Part shown: positions 32,009 to 39,860 of the stretch, piece after piece
Layout: every line of letters begins with the position of its first letter
How positions within the stretch are numbered: position 1 is the first letter of the stretch
Assembly: GCA_016194705.1 (NCBI GenBank)
Contig: JACQAZ010000011.1
Coordinates: 1-64,000, forward strand
From: Elusimicrobiota bacterium
Lineage (GTDB): Bacteria; Elusimicrobiota; Elusimicrobia; UBA1565; UBA9628
Length of the DNA: 64,000 bases
Direction: 5' to 3'
Made by a program: the position numbers and the translations under genes
Notes under the pieces: model-generated
The model's database searches: none
What the model saw: only the letters and a program-made list of their open reading frames with translations
What the model was told of the DNA's origin: nothing

Positions 32009-32230
32009 ATGGCTGAGAAAGTTCAGAAGGTCGGCGTTGACCGCACGACGGGTTTCCTTTACTACATCGACAAGCAGGGCGACGTCTCCCGCGCCAAGAT
32101 GGCCCGCGGCGGCAAGAAGGGCGGCAAGCCGGAGAAGGTCCAGAAGGTCGGCGTCAAGAAGGAGAAGGGCTACCTCTATTACCTCGACAAGAAGGGCGAC
32201 ATCTCCCGCGCGAAGATGGTCAATGCCTAA
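32009..32230 (+). CDS. Small basic protein made of two near-identical 29-residue repeats
   Basis: A 73-aa protein. Repeat 1 (EKVQKVGVDRTTGFLYY then IDKQGDVSRAKM) and repeat 2 (EKVQKVGVKKEKGYLYY then LDKKGDISRAKM) are joined by a Gly/Lys linker. Each repeat reads like a strand-turn-strand hairpin. Similar small proteins occur in several phyla with no known function. It has its own promoter, a strong GGAGGA and a 16-bp perfect-stem terminator, so it is likely an abundant single-gene product. The net charge is strongly positive, so nucleic-acid binding is possible but unproven. Confidence 0.75.
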   Translation: MAEKVQKVGVDRTTGFLYYIDKQGDVSRAKMARGGKKGGKPEKVQKVGVKKEKGYLYYLDKKGDISRAKMVNA

Positions 32231-32266
32231 CTGACCGCGGTGCCTTCGGGCGCCGCAGTCTCCGTG

Positions 32267-32305
32267 AGAGACGCCCCGCCGGATTTCCGGCGGGGCGTCT
32301 CTTTT
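32267..32305 (+). terminator. Strong intrinsic terminator
   Basis: A perfect 16-bp GC-rich stem (32267-32282 with 32287-32302, loop ATTT) followed by TTT. Ends transcription of the small repeat protein gene, 3 bp before the panE -10. Confidence 0.9.
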
Positions 32306-32307
32306 GC

Positions 32308-32319
32308 TACAGTCTCGAA
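32308..32319 (+). promoter_or_regulatory. Leaderless-type -10 element of panE
   Basis: TACAGT (32308-32313) then CTCGAA and the ATG at 32320. The -35 position falls inside the terminator stem. Confidence 0.45.
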
Positions 32320-33231
32320 ATGATCCTCGTGGTCGGACCCGGAGCCGTCGGCGGCGTGCTGGCCGCGCGCTGGGCCGCGGCGGGCAAGGCGGTCATGCTC
32401 CTGGGACGCACGGCCGCCGAGGAGACGCGCTTGACCCGCCAGGGACTCTCTTACGCCGGGGCCGACGGCCGGCGCCGCGCCGTACCGCGGAGGCTGCGCA
32501 GCGCCCGCCGTCTGGGCGCCGCGGCGTGCGAGGCGGCCTTCTTCTGCGTGAAGTCCTACGACACGGCCGCCGCCGCGCGCGCGGCGCGCCGGTGGATCGG
32601 GCCGGATACGGCGGTCGTCGCGCTCCAGAACGGCGTCGGGCATGAGCGGGTCCTGCGCCGCGCCTTCGGCGCCAGGCGCGTGGTGGTGGGCTCGTGCTAC
32701 TTCGCTGCAGACCGACCCGAGCCTTACCACGTCACCCACACCTGGGGCAACGACGTCCTTTTGGCCGCCAACCAAAGGAACCGGGAGTCCCTCGCGGCCG
32801 CGCAGCGCTTCCTGATGGAAGGCGGCTGGCACGTCCACCTCAAGCGCTCGGAAGAGCGCATGCTCTGGACCAAGCTTTGCTTTAACGCCGCGACCAACCC
32901 GCTCGGAGCCCTGTGCGCGGTCACCAATTCGCGCCTGGCCGAGGATCCCGCCCTGCGCGAGATCATGGTCAAGACGCTCATGGAAGCCGTCGCGGTCGCG
33001 CGCAAGGCCGGCAAGCAGCCGCTCTACTCGCGCATGGAGACTCTGGTCGTGCGGGCCTGCCTCAACGCGCCCGTGCAGCGCAACTCCATGCTTCAGGACC
33101 TTCAAGAGGGACGCCGAACTGAGATCGGAGCCATCGCGGGCCCGCTGCTGCGCGCCGGGAGAAGCCTGGGCGTCGAGACTCCGCTCCTGGACAAGCTTTC
33201 GCGTCTCGTGCGCCGCATGGAGCGCCCGTGA
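32320..33231 (+). CDS. panE: 2-dehydropantoate 2-reductase (ketopantoate reductase)
   Basis: A 303-aa NADPH-dependent reductase of pantothenate/CoA synthesis. Rossmann motif [15 protein letters not shown], then [17 protein letters not shown], catalytic Lys in [16 protein letters not shown] and the C-terminal [13 protein letters not shown]. It overlaps folD by 4 bp. Other ApbA-family reductases cannot be fully excluded. Confidence 0.85.
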   Translation: MILVVGPGAVGGVLAARWAAAGKAVMLLGRTAAEETRLTRQGLSYAGADGRRRAVPRRLRSARRLGAAACEAAFFCVKSYDTAAAARAARRWIGPDTAVVALQNGVGHERVLRRAFGARRVVVGSCYFAADRPEPYHVTHTWGNDVLLAANQRNRESLAAAQRFLMEGGWHVHLKRSEERMLWTKLCFNAATNPLGALCAVTNSRLAEDPALREIMVKTLMEAVAVARKAGKQPLYSRMETLVVRACLNAPVQRNSMLQDLQEGRRTEIGAIAGPLLRAGRSLGVETPLLDKLSRLVRRMERP

Positions 33232-34091
33232 GCGCGGCGGTGCTCGACGGCAGCGCGCTGGCGCGCAAAATCCGCCAGGAACTGGCGCCCCGCGCGGCGG
33301 CGCTGGCCAAAAAGCTCGGCCGCAAGCCGGCCCTGGCGATCGTCAGTTCCGCGCGGCCCGACCGCGCGACTCTCTCCTACCGGCAATCGCAGAAAAAGGC
33401 CTGCGAGGAGGTCGGCATCTGGTGGGAGACCCTCGCGCGCGACTGGAAAAGCGCCGACGAGATCCTGGCCGCGCTCAAGGACGGCAAGCCCTTCGAGGGC
33501 GCCATCCTCGATCTGCCCCTCAACGATGGCGTCGACGTCGAGCGGCTGTTGGCGCGGCTGCCCCCGGAGTCCGACGTCGAGGGCGTGACCCCGTTCAACT
33601 TCGGCCGCCTCTTCGAGATCAAGGCGTACGCGGAGATACAGCGCCGGCGCCTGGTCGCCCCCTGCACGGCGCTGGCGGTCGCCGAACTCCTGCGCGAGAC
33701 CAGGGCGCCTCTCTCAGGCAAGAACGCCGTCGTGCTCGGGCGCTCGAACATCGTCGGCAAGCCCGCGGCCCATCTCTTGTCTTGCCTCGACCTGACGGTG
33801 ACCTTGTGCCACTCGAAGACGCGGGACCTGGCCGAGCTCGTCAAACGCGCGGACGTCGTCGTCGCCGCGATGGGCAAGCCCAAAAGCGTCAGGGCCTCCT
33901 GGATCAAGCCGGGCGCGATCGTCATCGACGCCGGCGTCAGCGAGGAGGACGGCGCGCTTTGCGGCGACGTGGAGGCCGGCGCGGCGGAAAAGGCCGGGTG
34001 GCTGACGCCCACCGTAGGCGGGGTCGGGCCCGTCACGACCGCGATGCTCTTGTCGAACTCGGTGCTGCTCGCCGAGAGGAAGGCCCGATGA
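33228..34091 (+). CDS. folD: FolD-family methylenetetrahydrofolate dehydrogenase, cyclohydrolase residues replaced
   Basis: A 287-aa FolD-fold protein. Seen: [30 protein letters not shown] (NADP-binding), VVAAMGKPK and [15 protein letters not shown]. The catalytic Lys of the YxxxK motif (Lys54 in E. coli, Lys56 in human) is Gln55. The Gln of VQLPLP is Asp95 (LDLPLN), and the Asp of DVDGF is Glu118 (DVEGV). In human FolD the Lys-to-Gln change abolishes cyclohydrolase but leaves dehydrogenase activity. This protein is therefore predicted to be dehydrogenase-only. GTG start overlapping panE. Confidence 0.82.
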   Translation: MSAAVLDGSALARKIRQELAPRAAALAKKLGRKPALAIVSSARPDRATLSYRQSQKKACEEVGIWWETLARDWKSADEILAALKDGKPFEGAILDLPLNDGVDVERLLARLPPESDVEGVTPFNFGRLFEIKAYAEIQRRRLVAPCTALAVAELLRETRAPLSGKNAVVLGRSNIVGKPAAHLLSCLDLTVTLCHSKTRDLAELVKRADVVVAAMGKPKSVRASWIKPGAIVIDAGVSEEDGALCGDVEAGAAEKAGWLTPTVGGVGPVTTAMLLSNSVLLAERKAR

Positions 34092-34489
34092 GCGGCAGAA
34101 TCGAGAAAACGGACGAGGAGTGGAGACAGCAGCTGACTCCCGAACAGTACCGGGTCGCCCGCCAGAAAGGGACCGAGCGTCCCTTCACGGGGGCCTATTG
34201 GGACAACACGGAGGACGGCGTCTACCGCTGCGCCTGCTGCGACGCCGAGTTGTTTGACTCCGGCTCGAAGTTCGACGCGGGCTGCGGCTGGCCGAGCTAC
34301 TTCCAGCCGCTGCGCCCGGAAAACCTCGAGACCCAGGCCGACGAGAGCCACGGCATGGTCCGCACCGAGGTCCATTGCCGCCGCTGCGGCGCCCACATGG
34401 GCCACCTATTCGACGACGGCCCCAAGCCCACGGGCCTGCGCTACTGCATCAATTCCGCCTCGCTCAAGTTCGCCAAGAAGGGGACCTGA
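34088..34489 (+). CDS. msrB: Peptide-methionine (R)-S-oxide reductase MsrB
   Basis: A 133-aa enzyme repairing oxidised methionine. Zinc Cys pairs are in CACC ([11 protein letters not shown]) and CRRC ([12 protein letters not shown]), with the GCGWPSYF motif and the catalytic Cys in [12 protein letters not shown]. Complete, of normal length, with an ATGA overlap with folD. No thioredoxin or MsrA is fused. Confidence 0.94.
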   Translation: MSGRIEKTDEEWRQQLTPEQYRVARQKGTERPFTGAYWDNTEDGVYRCACCDAELFDSGSKFDAGCGWPSYFQPLRPENLETQADESHGMVRTEVHCRRCGAHMGHLFDDGPKPTGLRYCINSASLKFAKKGT

Positions 34490-34493
34490 GAGC

Positions 34494-34688
34494 ATGAATC
34501 GTGTCGCCGCAGCCACCAAGGCCTACGCCCACACGGTCGGTCTTTGGGGGGCCGACAGCTGGGGAGTCCTGGCCTTGGTCCTGCTGGTGGCGGCCTGCGT
34601 GACTCTGGGCGCCGGAATCTACATCCTGATCAAGTCGGGCCGGGGTCCCTTTCTCGGCCGCGGGAACTCCCGCCGCAAGGACTCCTAG
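34494..34688 (+). CDS. Small single-pass membrane protein
   Basis: A 64-aa protein starting 4 nt after the msrB stop (GAGAGCATG). It has one hydrophobic segment, about residues 24-46 (VLALVLLVAACVTLGAGIYI), then a short basic tail. Function unknown; likely the last gene of the panE-folD-msrB operon, converging on pruA. Confidence 0.55.
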   Translation: MNRVAAATKAYAHTVGLWGADSWGVLALVLLVAACVTLGAGIYILIKSGRGPFLGRGNSRRKDS

Positions 34689-34694
34689 CCGGAA

Positions 34695-36380
34695 CTAGAC
34701 GGCCGCCTGGCTGGGGTGCTTGCGCCGGCTCTCGTTTTCCTCTGCGGACTGCGTCTCAGGCTCGAGGAAGGGATACCTGTAGTCTCGAGGCGGGTCGAAG
34801 GTCTCCTTGATCGTGCGCGCCGAGGTCCAGCGCAGCATGTTGAGGTAGGAGCCCGCTTTGTCGTTGGTGCCAGAGGCCCGGGCTCCTCCAAACGGCTGTT
34901 GTCCTACGACGGCCCCGGTCGGCTTGTCGTTGATGTAGAAATTGCCGGCCGCGTTGGTCAGAGCCTCCTGGGCCTCCAAGATCGCCTTGCGGTCGTTCGA
35001 GAAGATCGACCCCGTCAACGCATAAGCAGAGGACGAGTCGACCAGTTTGAGAGTCTCCTTGAATTTCTTTTCGGGATACGCATAGACCGTTAGGACGGGG
35101 CCGAAGATCTCCTCGACCATCGACTCGCTCTTGGGGTCGGTGGTGAGCACGACGGTGGGTTCAATGAAGTAGCCCTTGCTGTCGTCGGACCTCCCGCCGG
35201 CCACTATCTTGCAGGACTTGTTCTGCCTGGCGCGAGAGATGTAGCCCGAGATCGAGTCGAAGGCCGGCTTGTCGATGACCGCGTTGAAGAAATTGCCGAA
35301 GTCCTCGGGCGAGCCCATCTTGACGGTCGCGAGCATGTCGCCCATCGCCTTCTTGACCTTGGGCCAGAGAGAGTCGGGGATGTAGGAGCGGCTCGCCGCC
35401 GAGCACTTCTGTCCCTGGAACTCGAAGGCCCCGCGTACCAGCGCAACGGCGACCGCCGTGGCGTCGGCGCTGGGGTGAACCATCACGAAGTCCTTCCCGC
35501 CGGTCTCGCCGACCAGACGCGGGTAGGTCTTGTACTTGGCGATGTTGGCGCCGACCGTCTGCCACATCCAGTGGAACACGCCGGTCGAGCCCGTGAAATG
35601 GACGCCGCCGAAATCCGGAGATTCGAACAAGGTCTGGCTCACCACGCTGGCGGGGCCCGTCACCATATTGATGACCCCGTCGGGCAGGCCCGCGGCCTTG
35701 AAGAGGCGCATGAGATGGTAGGCCGTGTAGACCGTCGAGGACGCGGGCTTCCAGACCACCGTGTTGCCCATGATGGCTGGGGCGGTCGGCAGGTTGCCGG
35801 CGATCGCCGTGAAGTTGAAGGGCGTGACCGCGAAGACGAAGCCCTCCAACGGCCTCATCTCGACCATGTTCCACATGCCGCGCGAGTTGTTGGGCTGCGA
35901 GGAGTAAATCTGCTCGGCGAAAAAGACGTTGTAGCGCAAAAAATCGATGAGCTCGGCCGCGGAGTCGATCTCGGCCTGATGGACGGACTTGCTTTGGCAG
36001 AGCATGGTCGCGCCGTTGAGGGTCCAGCGCCAGTCGTGGGCCAGCAGGTCGGCCGCCTTGAGGAAGATCGCGGCGCGCGCGTGAAAGGGCATGCGGGACC
36101 AATCCTGCTTGGCCTTCATCGCGGCGGCGATGGCCTTCTTGACCTCGGCGGCGCCTCCTTCGTGGTAGCGGCCGAGGACTTGGCCGTGGTCGTAGGGGCT
36201 GCGGCAGTCCTTATACTTCCCCGTGCGAACTTCCTCCGAGCCGATAAATAAGGGAATGTTCGCTTTGTCGGCCTTGAGCTCGGCCAGTCGGGCCTTGATC
36301 TTCTTGCGCTCAAGGCTTTCGGGGCGGTACTCGAGGACCGACTCGTTGTAGGGCTTGGGGACTTGGACGCGGGCGTTCAT
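34695..36380 (-). CDS. pruA: L-glutamate gamma-semialdehyde (P5C) dehydrogenase
   Basis: A 561-aa NAD-dependent aldehyde dehydrogenase of proline catabolism, of the stand-alone (eukaryote-like) P5CDH type. Catalytic Glu in VGETGGKDFV, catalytic Cys in GQKCSAASR, NAD site in VTPFNFTAIAGNLP and FTGSTGVF, and the conserved NFYINDKPTGAVVGQQPFGG. No proline dehydrogenase is nearby. A GGAG ribosome site precedes the ATG. The gene is divergent from htpX. Confidence 0.92.
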   Translation of the reverse strand: MNARVQVPKPYNESVLEYRPESLERKKIKARLAELKADKANIPLFIGSEEVRTGKYKDCRSPYDHGQVLGRYHEGGAAEVKKAIAAAMKAKQDWSRMPFHARAAIFLKAADLLAHDWRWTLNGATMLCQSKSVHQAEIDSAAELIDFLRYNVFFAEQIYSSQPNNSRGMWNMVEMRPLEGFVFAVTPFNFTAIAGNLPTAPAIMGNTVVWKPASSTVYTAYHLMRLFKAAGLPDGVINMVTGPASVVSQTLFESPDFGGVHFTGSTGVFHWMWQTVGANIAKYKTYPRLVGETGGKDFVMVHPSADATAVAVALVRGAFEFQGQKCSAASRSYIPDSLWPKVKKAMGDMLATVKMGSPEDFGNFFNAVIDKPAFDSISGYISRARQNKSCKIVAGGRSDDSKGYFIEPTVVLTTDPKSESMVEEIFGPVLTVYAYPEKKFKETLKLVDSSSAYALTGSIFSNDRKAILEAQEALTNAAGNFYINDKPTGAVVGQQPFGGARASGTNDKAGSYLNMLRWTSARTIKETFDPPRDYRYPFLEPETQSAEENESRRKHPSQAAV

Positions 36381-36410
36381 GGGGTCTCTCCTACGGCCGA
36401 ATATCCTAAA

Positions 36411-36419
36411 TGATATAAT
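36411..36419 (+). promoter_or_regulatory. Extended -10 promoter of htpX
   Basis: TGATATAAT is an extended -10 (TGn plus consensus TATAAT) with a poor -35. A GGGGAGAAA ribosome site follows, 24 nt downstream, before the ATG at 36443. Confidence 0.6.
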
Positions 36420-36442
36420 AATTGCAAACGGGGAGAAATCAC

Positions 36443-37360
36443 ATGCTCGGAACGATGAAGCGCGTCATTCTGTTCGTCCTGACCAACCTGCTGGTCATCA
36501 TCGCCGTCTCCTTTATCATCGATTTGCTGGGACTCAAGCCCTACCTGTCGATGCGGGGCATCGACTACCAGTCGCTGCTGATCTTCTGCGGCATCTTCGG
36601 CTTCGCGGGCTCCTTCATTTCCCTGCAGATGTCGCGGTGGTCGGCCAAGACGGCCATGGGCGTCGAGCTCATCGACCCCGAGAATCCGGGGGGCTCCACC
36701 CAGCGCGAGATCGTCGACCTCGTGCGCTCGCTGTGCACGAAGCACGCCATACGGACCTTGCCCGAGATCGGAATCTACGGCAGCGACGAGCTCAACGCCT
36801 TCGCGACCGGCCCGAGCCAGGACCGTTCGCTGCTGGCGATCTCGAGCGGCCTCCTGGAGCGCATGGACCGCGGCGCGCTCGAAGGCGTGCTCGGCCATGA
36901 GGTCGCCCACATCGCCAACGGCGACATGGTCACGATGACGCTCCTGCAGGGCGTGGTCAACACCTTCGTGATGTTCTTCGCCCGCGTGCTGGCCTTCGCG
37001 CTCGAGAGCGCGCTGCGCGGGCGCGACGACCGCCGCGGCGGCGGCTTGGGCTGGTACGGCCAATACATCATCGTCCAGCTGCTGCAGTCGGTGCTGATGC
37101 TGTTGGCCTCTCCCTTGATCTATTTCTTCTCGCGGCGGCGCGAGTACGCCGCCGACGCCGACTCGGCCAAGGCGTCGGGGCGCGAGAATATGATCCACGC
37201 GCTGGAGACCCTCAAGCGCTACAGCAAGCTCGAGGACGACCGAGCGCCCGCCTTGTCGACCTTCAAGATCAACGGGCGGGGGCACGGCTTGGTGGCGATG
37301 CTCTATTCGAGTCACCCGCCGCTCGACGCGCGGATCGCCGCGCTTCGCAAGCAGAGCTAG
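36443..37360 (+). CDS. htpX: HtpX-family membrane zinc metalloprotease
   Basis: A 305-aa M48 protease. Two N-terminal membrane helices (VILFVLTNLLVIIAVSFII and a second at 44-62), the zinc motif HEVAH (152-156), two further membrane helices, and the third ligand in REYAADADS. It degrades misfolded membrane proteins in the inner membrane. The ATG at 36443 is selected by the preceding GGGGAGAAA; a TTG upstream is unlikely. Confidence 0.93.
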   Translation: MLGTMKRVILFVLTNLLVIIAVSFIIDLLGLKPYLSMRGIDYQSLLIFCGIFGFAGSFISLQMSRWSAKTAMGVELIDPENPGGSTQREIVDLVRSLCTKHAIRTLPEIGIYGSDELNAFATGPSQDRSLLAISSGLLERMDRGALEGVLGHEVAHIANGDMVTMTLLQGVVNTFVMFFARVLAFALESALRGRDDRRGGGLGWYGQYIIVQLLQSVLMLLASPLIYFFSRRREYAADADSAKASGRENMIHALETLKRYSKLEDDRAPALSTFKINGRGHGLVAMLYSSHPPLDARIAALRKQS

Positions 37361-37407
37361 GGCCGACTCCGTAACAATTTCTTCAACAATTCTCCCGCCC
37401 CCTCCTC

Positions 37408-37413
37408 TATAAT
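37408..37413 (+). promoter_or_regulatory. -10 element of the frameshifted membrane-protein gene
   Basis: Consensus TATAAT, 13 nt before the ATG at 37427. The -35 region is weak. It supports 37427 as the true gene start. Confidence 0.5.
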
Positions 37414-37426
37414 GTGAGCGGGAACC

Positions 37427-38141
37427 ATGAACCAGGACTTGCTGCAAGAAGTCCCGGGGATCGCTCCCGCCGAGGCGTCTCCCCCCGCACCACTGCCGCG
37501 CGAAACCGCTTTCGCCGAGCACCTGCGTCTGATTGACAGCGCCGTGTCTCAAACGCGCGCGCGCCGAACGACAGGAGATGGAGCTCCTGAGTCTGCAGGC
37601 GCAGGTGAGGCGGCTTCGCGAAGGCTTCAACGAGCTCCAGCAGAGGACCGAAGAGGCCGAGCTCTGCCTCCCCATCCCGCCGGTCGAAATGACGAAGGAG
37701 CCCCTCGTCATGCCGCCCAAGCTGGCCGTCGCGTACGGGCCGCACCACAAGAACCTCTGGCCCTACGCCGTGCTGGCCGCCATCGCTTTGGCTCTGGCGC
37801 CGCGCAGGCCGGCCCCCATGCCGCAACTTCAGGCCGGCGCGCCTCGCGTCGCGGCGCCGGCCTCCTCGGCGCCGGGAACCGACGAAGCCGTCGCGCTCGT
37901 GCGCTCTTTCAAGCCCGAGGGGTCCGGACGCAGCTTCGGCGAGCTCGTCTCGAAGAAGCTCGGCTCGCTCTCGGGGCGGGCGTGGGAAGTCGAGCGGGTC
38001 GGCGAGGGGATATTTCTGGTGTCGTTTCACCCGCAGGGAGCCTTCGGGCCGGAATCGTCCTACGACTTCACCGTTGATCTCACCGAGCGCTCGGTCACGC
38101 CAGAGCCCGACACCATCGACCGCCTCCTCGCGGCCCGTTAG
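37427..38141 (+). pseudogene. Frameshifted coiled-coil membrane-anchored protein
   Basis: Two frames make one sensible protein. The first frame runs from ATG 37427 (MNQDLLQEVPGIAP to LRLIDSAVSQTRAR) and loses sense at a (CG)5 tract (37554-37563). The second frame resumes there with AERQEMELLSLQAQVRRLRE, a coiled coil, then a membrane segment (LWPYAVLAAIALALA), an Ala/Pro linker and a C-terminal alpha/beta domain (WEVERVGEGIFLVSF) to 38141. One extra CG unit would restore a single 238-aa frame. It may be a real mutation, slippage or an assembly error. Function unknown. Confidence 0.65.
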
Positions 38142-38506
38142 GCCTTCTTCAGTTCCTTAGGGAGCTTCTCGATCTTCGCGGCCAATATGAAGTCGTTCTC
38201 CGACAGTCCTCCGATCGCGTGGGTCGAAAGCTCGACCGAGAGCTTGCGAAACCCCGTCAGGTGCAGGTCGGGATGGTGGTCGTCGGCCTCCGCGACGTTC
38301 CTGATGTCACCGATGAGCTCCACGGCCGCCACGAAGTCCTTCATGAGCCACTGCTTGCTGATGCTCTTCGCGTCTTCCGCAAGCATCCACCCCGGCAGCG
38401 CCTTCAAAAAGTCTTGGGCCTGAGCGCCGGAGAGAGCGGGAATCCCCCCCTCGCACGGTACGCACTTCTTCTTCGTCAGATCATCGAGATTGCAAGCCTG
38501 TGCCAT
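38138..38506 (-). CDS. phhB: Pterin-4a-carbinolamine dehydratase
   Basis: A 122-aa protein. The PCD core is clear: FVAAVELIGDIRNVAEADDH then HPDLHLTGFRKLSVELSTH, containing the catalytic His pair and third His, then GGLSENDFILAAKI. It dehydrates 4a-hydroxytetrahydropterin, and can act in the molybdopterin or tetrahydrobiopterin context. An N-terminal ~25-residue extension carries three Cys (NLDDLTKKKCVPCEGG), common in bacterial members. Convergent 4-bp overlap with the preceding gene. Confidence 0.9.
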   Translation of the reverse strand: MAQACNLDDLTKKKCVPCEGGIPALSGAQAQDFLKALPGWMLAEDAKSISKQWLMKDFVAAVELIGDIRNVAEADDHHPDLHLTGFRKLSVELSTHAIGGLSENDFILAAKIEKLPKELKKA

Positions 38507-38551
38507 GACGATTCCCCCTTCTCCGTCCTCGCTTCATTGCAACACCAAGGT

Positions 38552-38618
38552 GGTTTCCGCGGATTGTCAATTTTTCTAGCCATATGGCTGAAAAAACTGA
38601 CAATCCCGGCCGGAAACC
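38552..38618. repeat. Dispersed palindromic repeat, copy 1
   Basis: A long inverted repeat centred on CATATG (38581-38586): the inner 23-bp arms (38561-38583, 38584-38606) match at 20 positions, and outer arms GGTTTCCG/CGGAAACC extend it to 38552-38618. Its first 24 bp from ATTGTCA to CATATG are identical to copy 2 at 60010. It lies 17 bp past the FIST gene stop. Confidence 0.8.
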
Positions 38619-38634
38619 GGCGGCCGAGCCGCCG

Positions 38635-39822
38635 TCACCGGATGACGGCCAGGCTCGTCGTGTAGCCGTAGATGTAGTTCTTGCCGCCGACGGGGCCGAG
38701 CTCGCCGTTGGCAAAAAACCCGGCCAAGGGCAGCGGCCCCTTCATCGACTGCACCAGCCCCGAGTCGTGGTCGGGCGCGCCGTATAGACCGCGGCCCCGG
38801 CCGCAGCAGGAGACCAGCAGCGCGCCGCGCGGCTCTCCCTTGGCGTCCTTGAGGTCGGCCAGGTGGGCGCGCAAGTCCTCGTCGGAGGTCTCGGCGTCGC
38901 GCAGCTGGAACTGCAGGGTCTGACCCTTGCGCAGGTTGGCGCCGATCATGATGGCGCCGGACTGGGCCTCGTAGCCCATGATGTTGCGGATGACGAAATC
39001 CCCGCGCTTGAATTTCGCGCGGACCTCGTTCATGACGACGCCGGCGAACAACGAATGGCGCGCCAGGGCCTGGTCCTCGGCGGGCAGCATCGAGAGAGTC
39101 TCGCGCAGCAGCTCGAGCGGAGGACGGCCCCCGAGTTCCTGCAGGACGTGTCCGTCGGCCTTGGTGATCGTGTAGGGCTTGCCCACGGGACGGCAGCCTT
39201 GCGCCACGATGATCTCGAAGTCGACGTCGCCCGACAGCGCGACGCCGACGGCGCCTTTCGTGTAGGCCTCGCCGCCGACCAAGAGCCAGGATGGCTTGCG
39301 TAAGGCAGGTCCCGAGGCGAGGCCGCCGATCACGGGCGCCTTGGGATAGGCCTCGTTGAAGTCCGAGACGAACTCCTCGATGTCGCACGACATCGGATCG
39401 GCCAAGACGAGGAACTTGGGCTTGTCCGTCGGGAAAATGTCGAGCGATTCGATGAGCTGGGCCGGGGAATTGAAGGACTCGAGCTCCGCGGAGGTCAGCG
39501 CGAAGGGGGACACCTTGACGCCGGGCAGGCGCATCGCGAGCAAGCTCACCGCGGGTTCGGCCTCGACCTCGCGGCCCTCCGAGATCACGCCGCTCGTGTT
39601 GCATCCCAAGAGCACCGGGCAGGGCAAATATTTCCGGATCAGCCCGGGAATCTCGGCTGCGACGAGGCCGGGATAGAGTTCGGTCACGAAGATCGCCGCG
39701 AGGTCGCAAGGCCCGTCGAGCTGGGCCTTGGCCTTGAGCGCGACGGCCTCCAGGGCCTTGCGCCAGTCGGGATCGGTGGAGATGGCGGCGGCGAACGCTT
39801 TCTTCGTGGCGACCTTGGTCAT
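38635..39822 (-). CDS. FIST-domain sensory protein
   Basis: A 395-aa protein with FIST_N (about 10-210: LAAIFVTELYPG, LLGCNTSGVISEGREVE) and FIST_C (about 220-380: ALARHSLFAGVVMNE, FVIRNIMGYEAQSGAIMIG, ALLVSCCGRGRGLYG, FFANGELGPVGGKNYIYGYT). FIST modules are putative small-ligand sensors, possibly for amino acids. There is no attached kinase, GGDEF or methyl-accepting domain, so it is a stand-alone sensor. A TAGAAT ends 6 nt before the ATG. Confidence 0.88.
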   Translation of the reverse strand: MTKVATKKAFAAAISTDPDWRKALEAVALKAKAQLDGPCDLAAIFVTELYPGLVAAEIPGLIRKYLPCPVLLGCNTSGVISEGREVEAEPAVSLLAMRLPGVKVSPFALTSAELESFNSPAQLIESLDIFPTDKPKFLVLADPMSCDIEEFVSDFNEAYPKAPVIGGLASGPALRKPSWLLVGGEAYTKGAVGVALSGDVDFEIIVAQGCRPVGKPYTITKADGHVLQELGGRPPLELLRETLSMLPAEDQALARHSLFAGVVMNEVRAKFKRGDFVIRNIMGYEAQSGAIMIGANLRKGQTLQFQLRDAETSDEDLRAHLADLKDAKGEPRGALLVSCCGRGRGLYGAPDHDSGLVQSMKGPLPLAGFFANGELGPVGGKNYIYGYTTSLAVIR

Positions 39823-39834
39823 GCCCCTATTCTA
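39823..39834 (-). promoter_or_regulatory. Leaderless-type -10 element of the FIST gene
   Basis: TAGAAT (39834-39829, minus strand), then AGGGGC and the ATG at 39822. The G-run is too close to act as a normal ribosome site. Confidence 0.45.
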
Positions 39835-39860
39835 ACCCCTGTTCGGCGGGCGCGCAAGTC

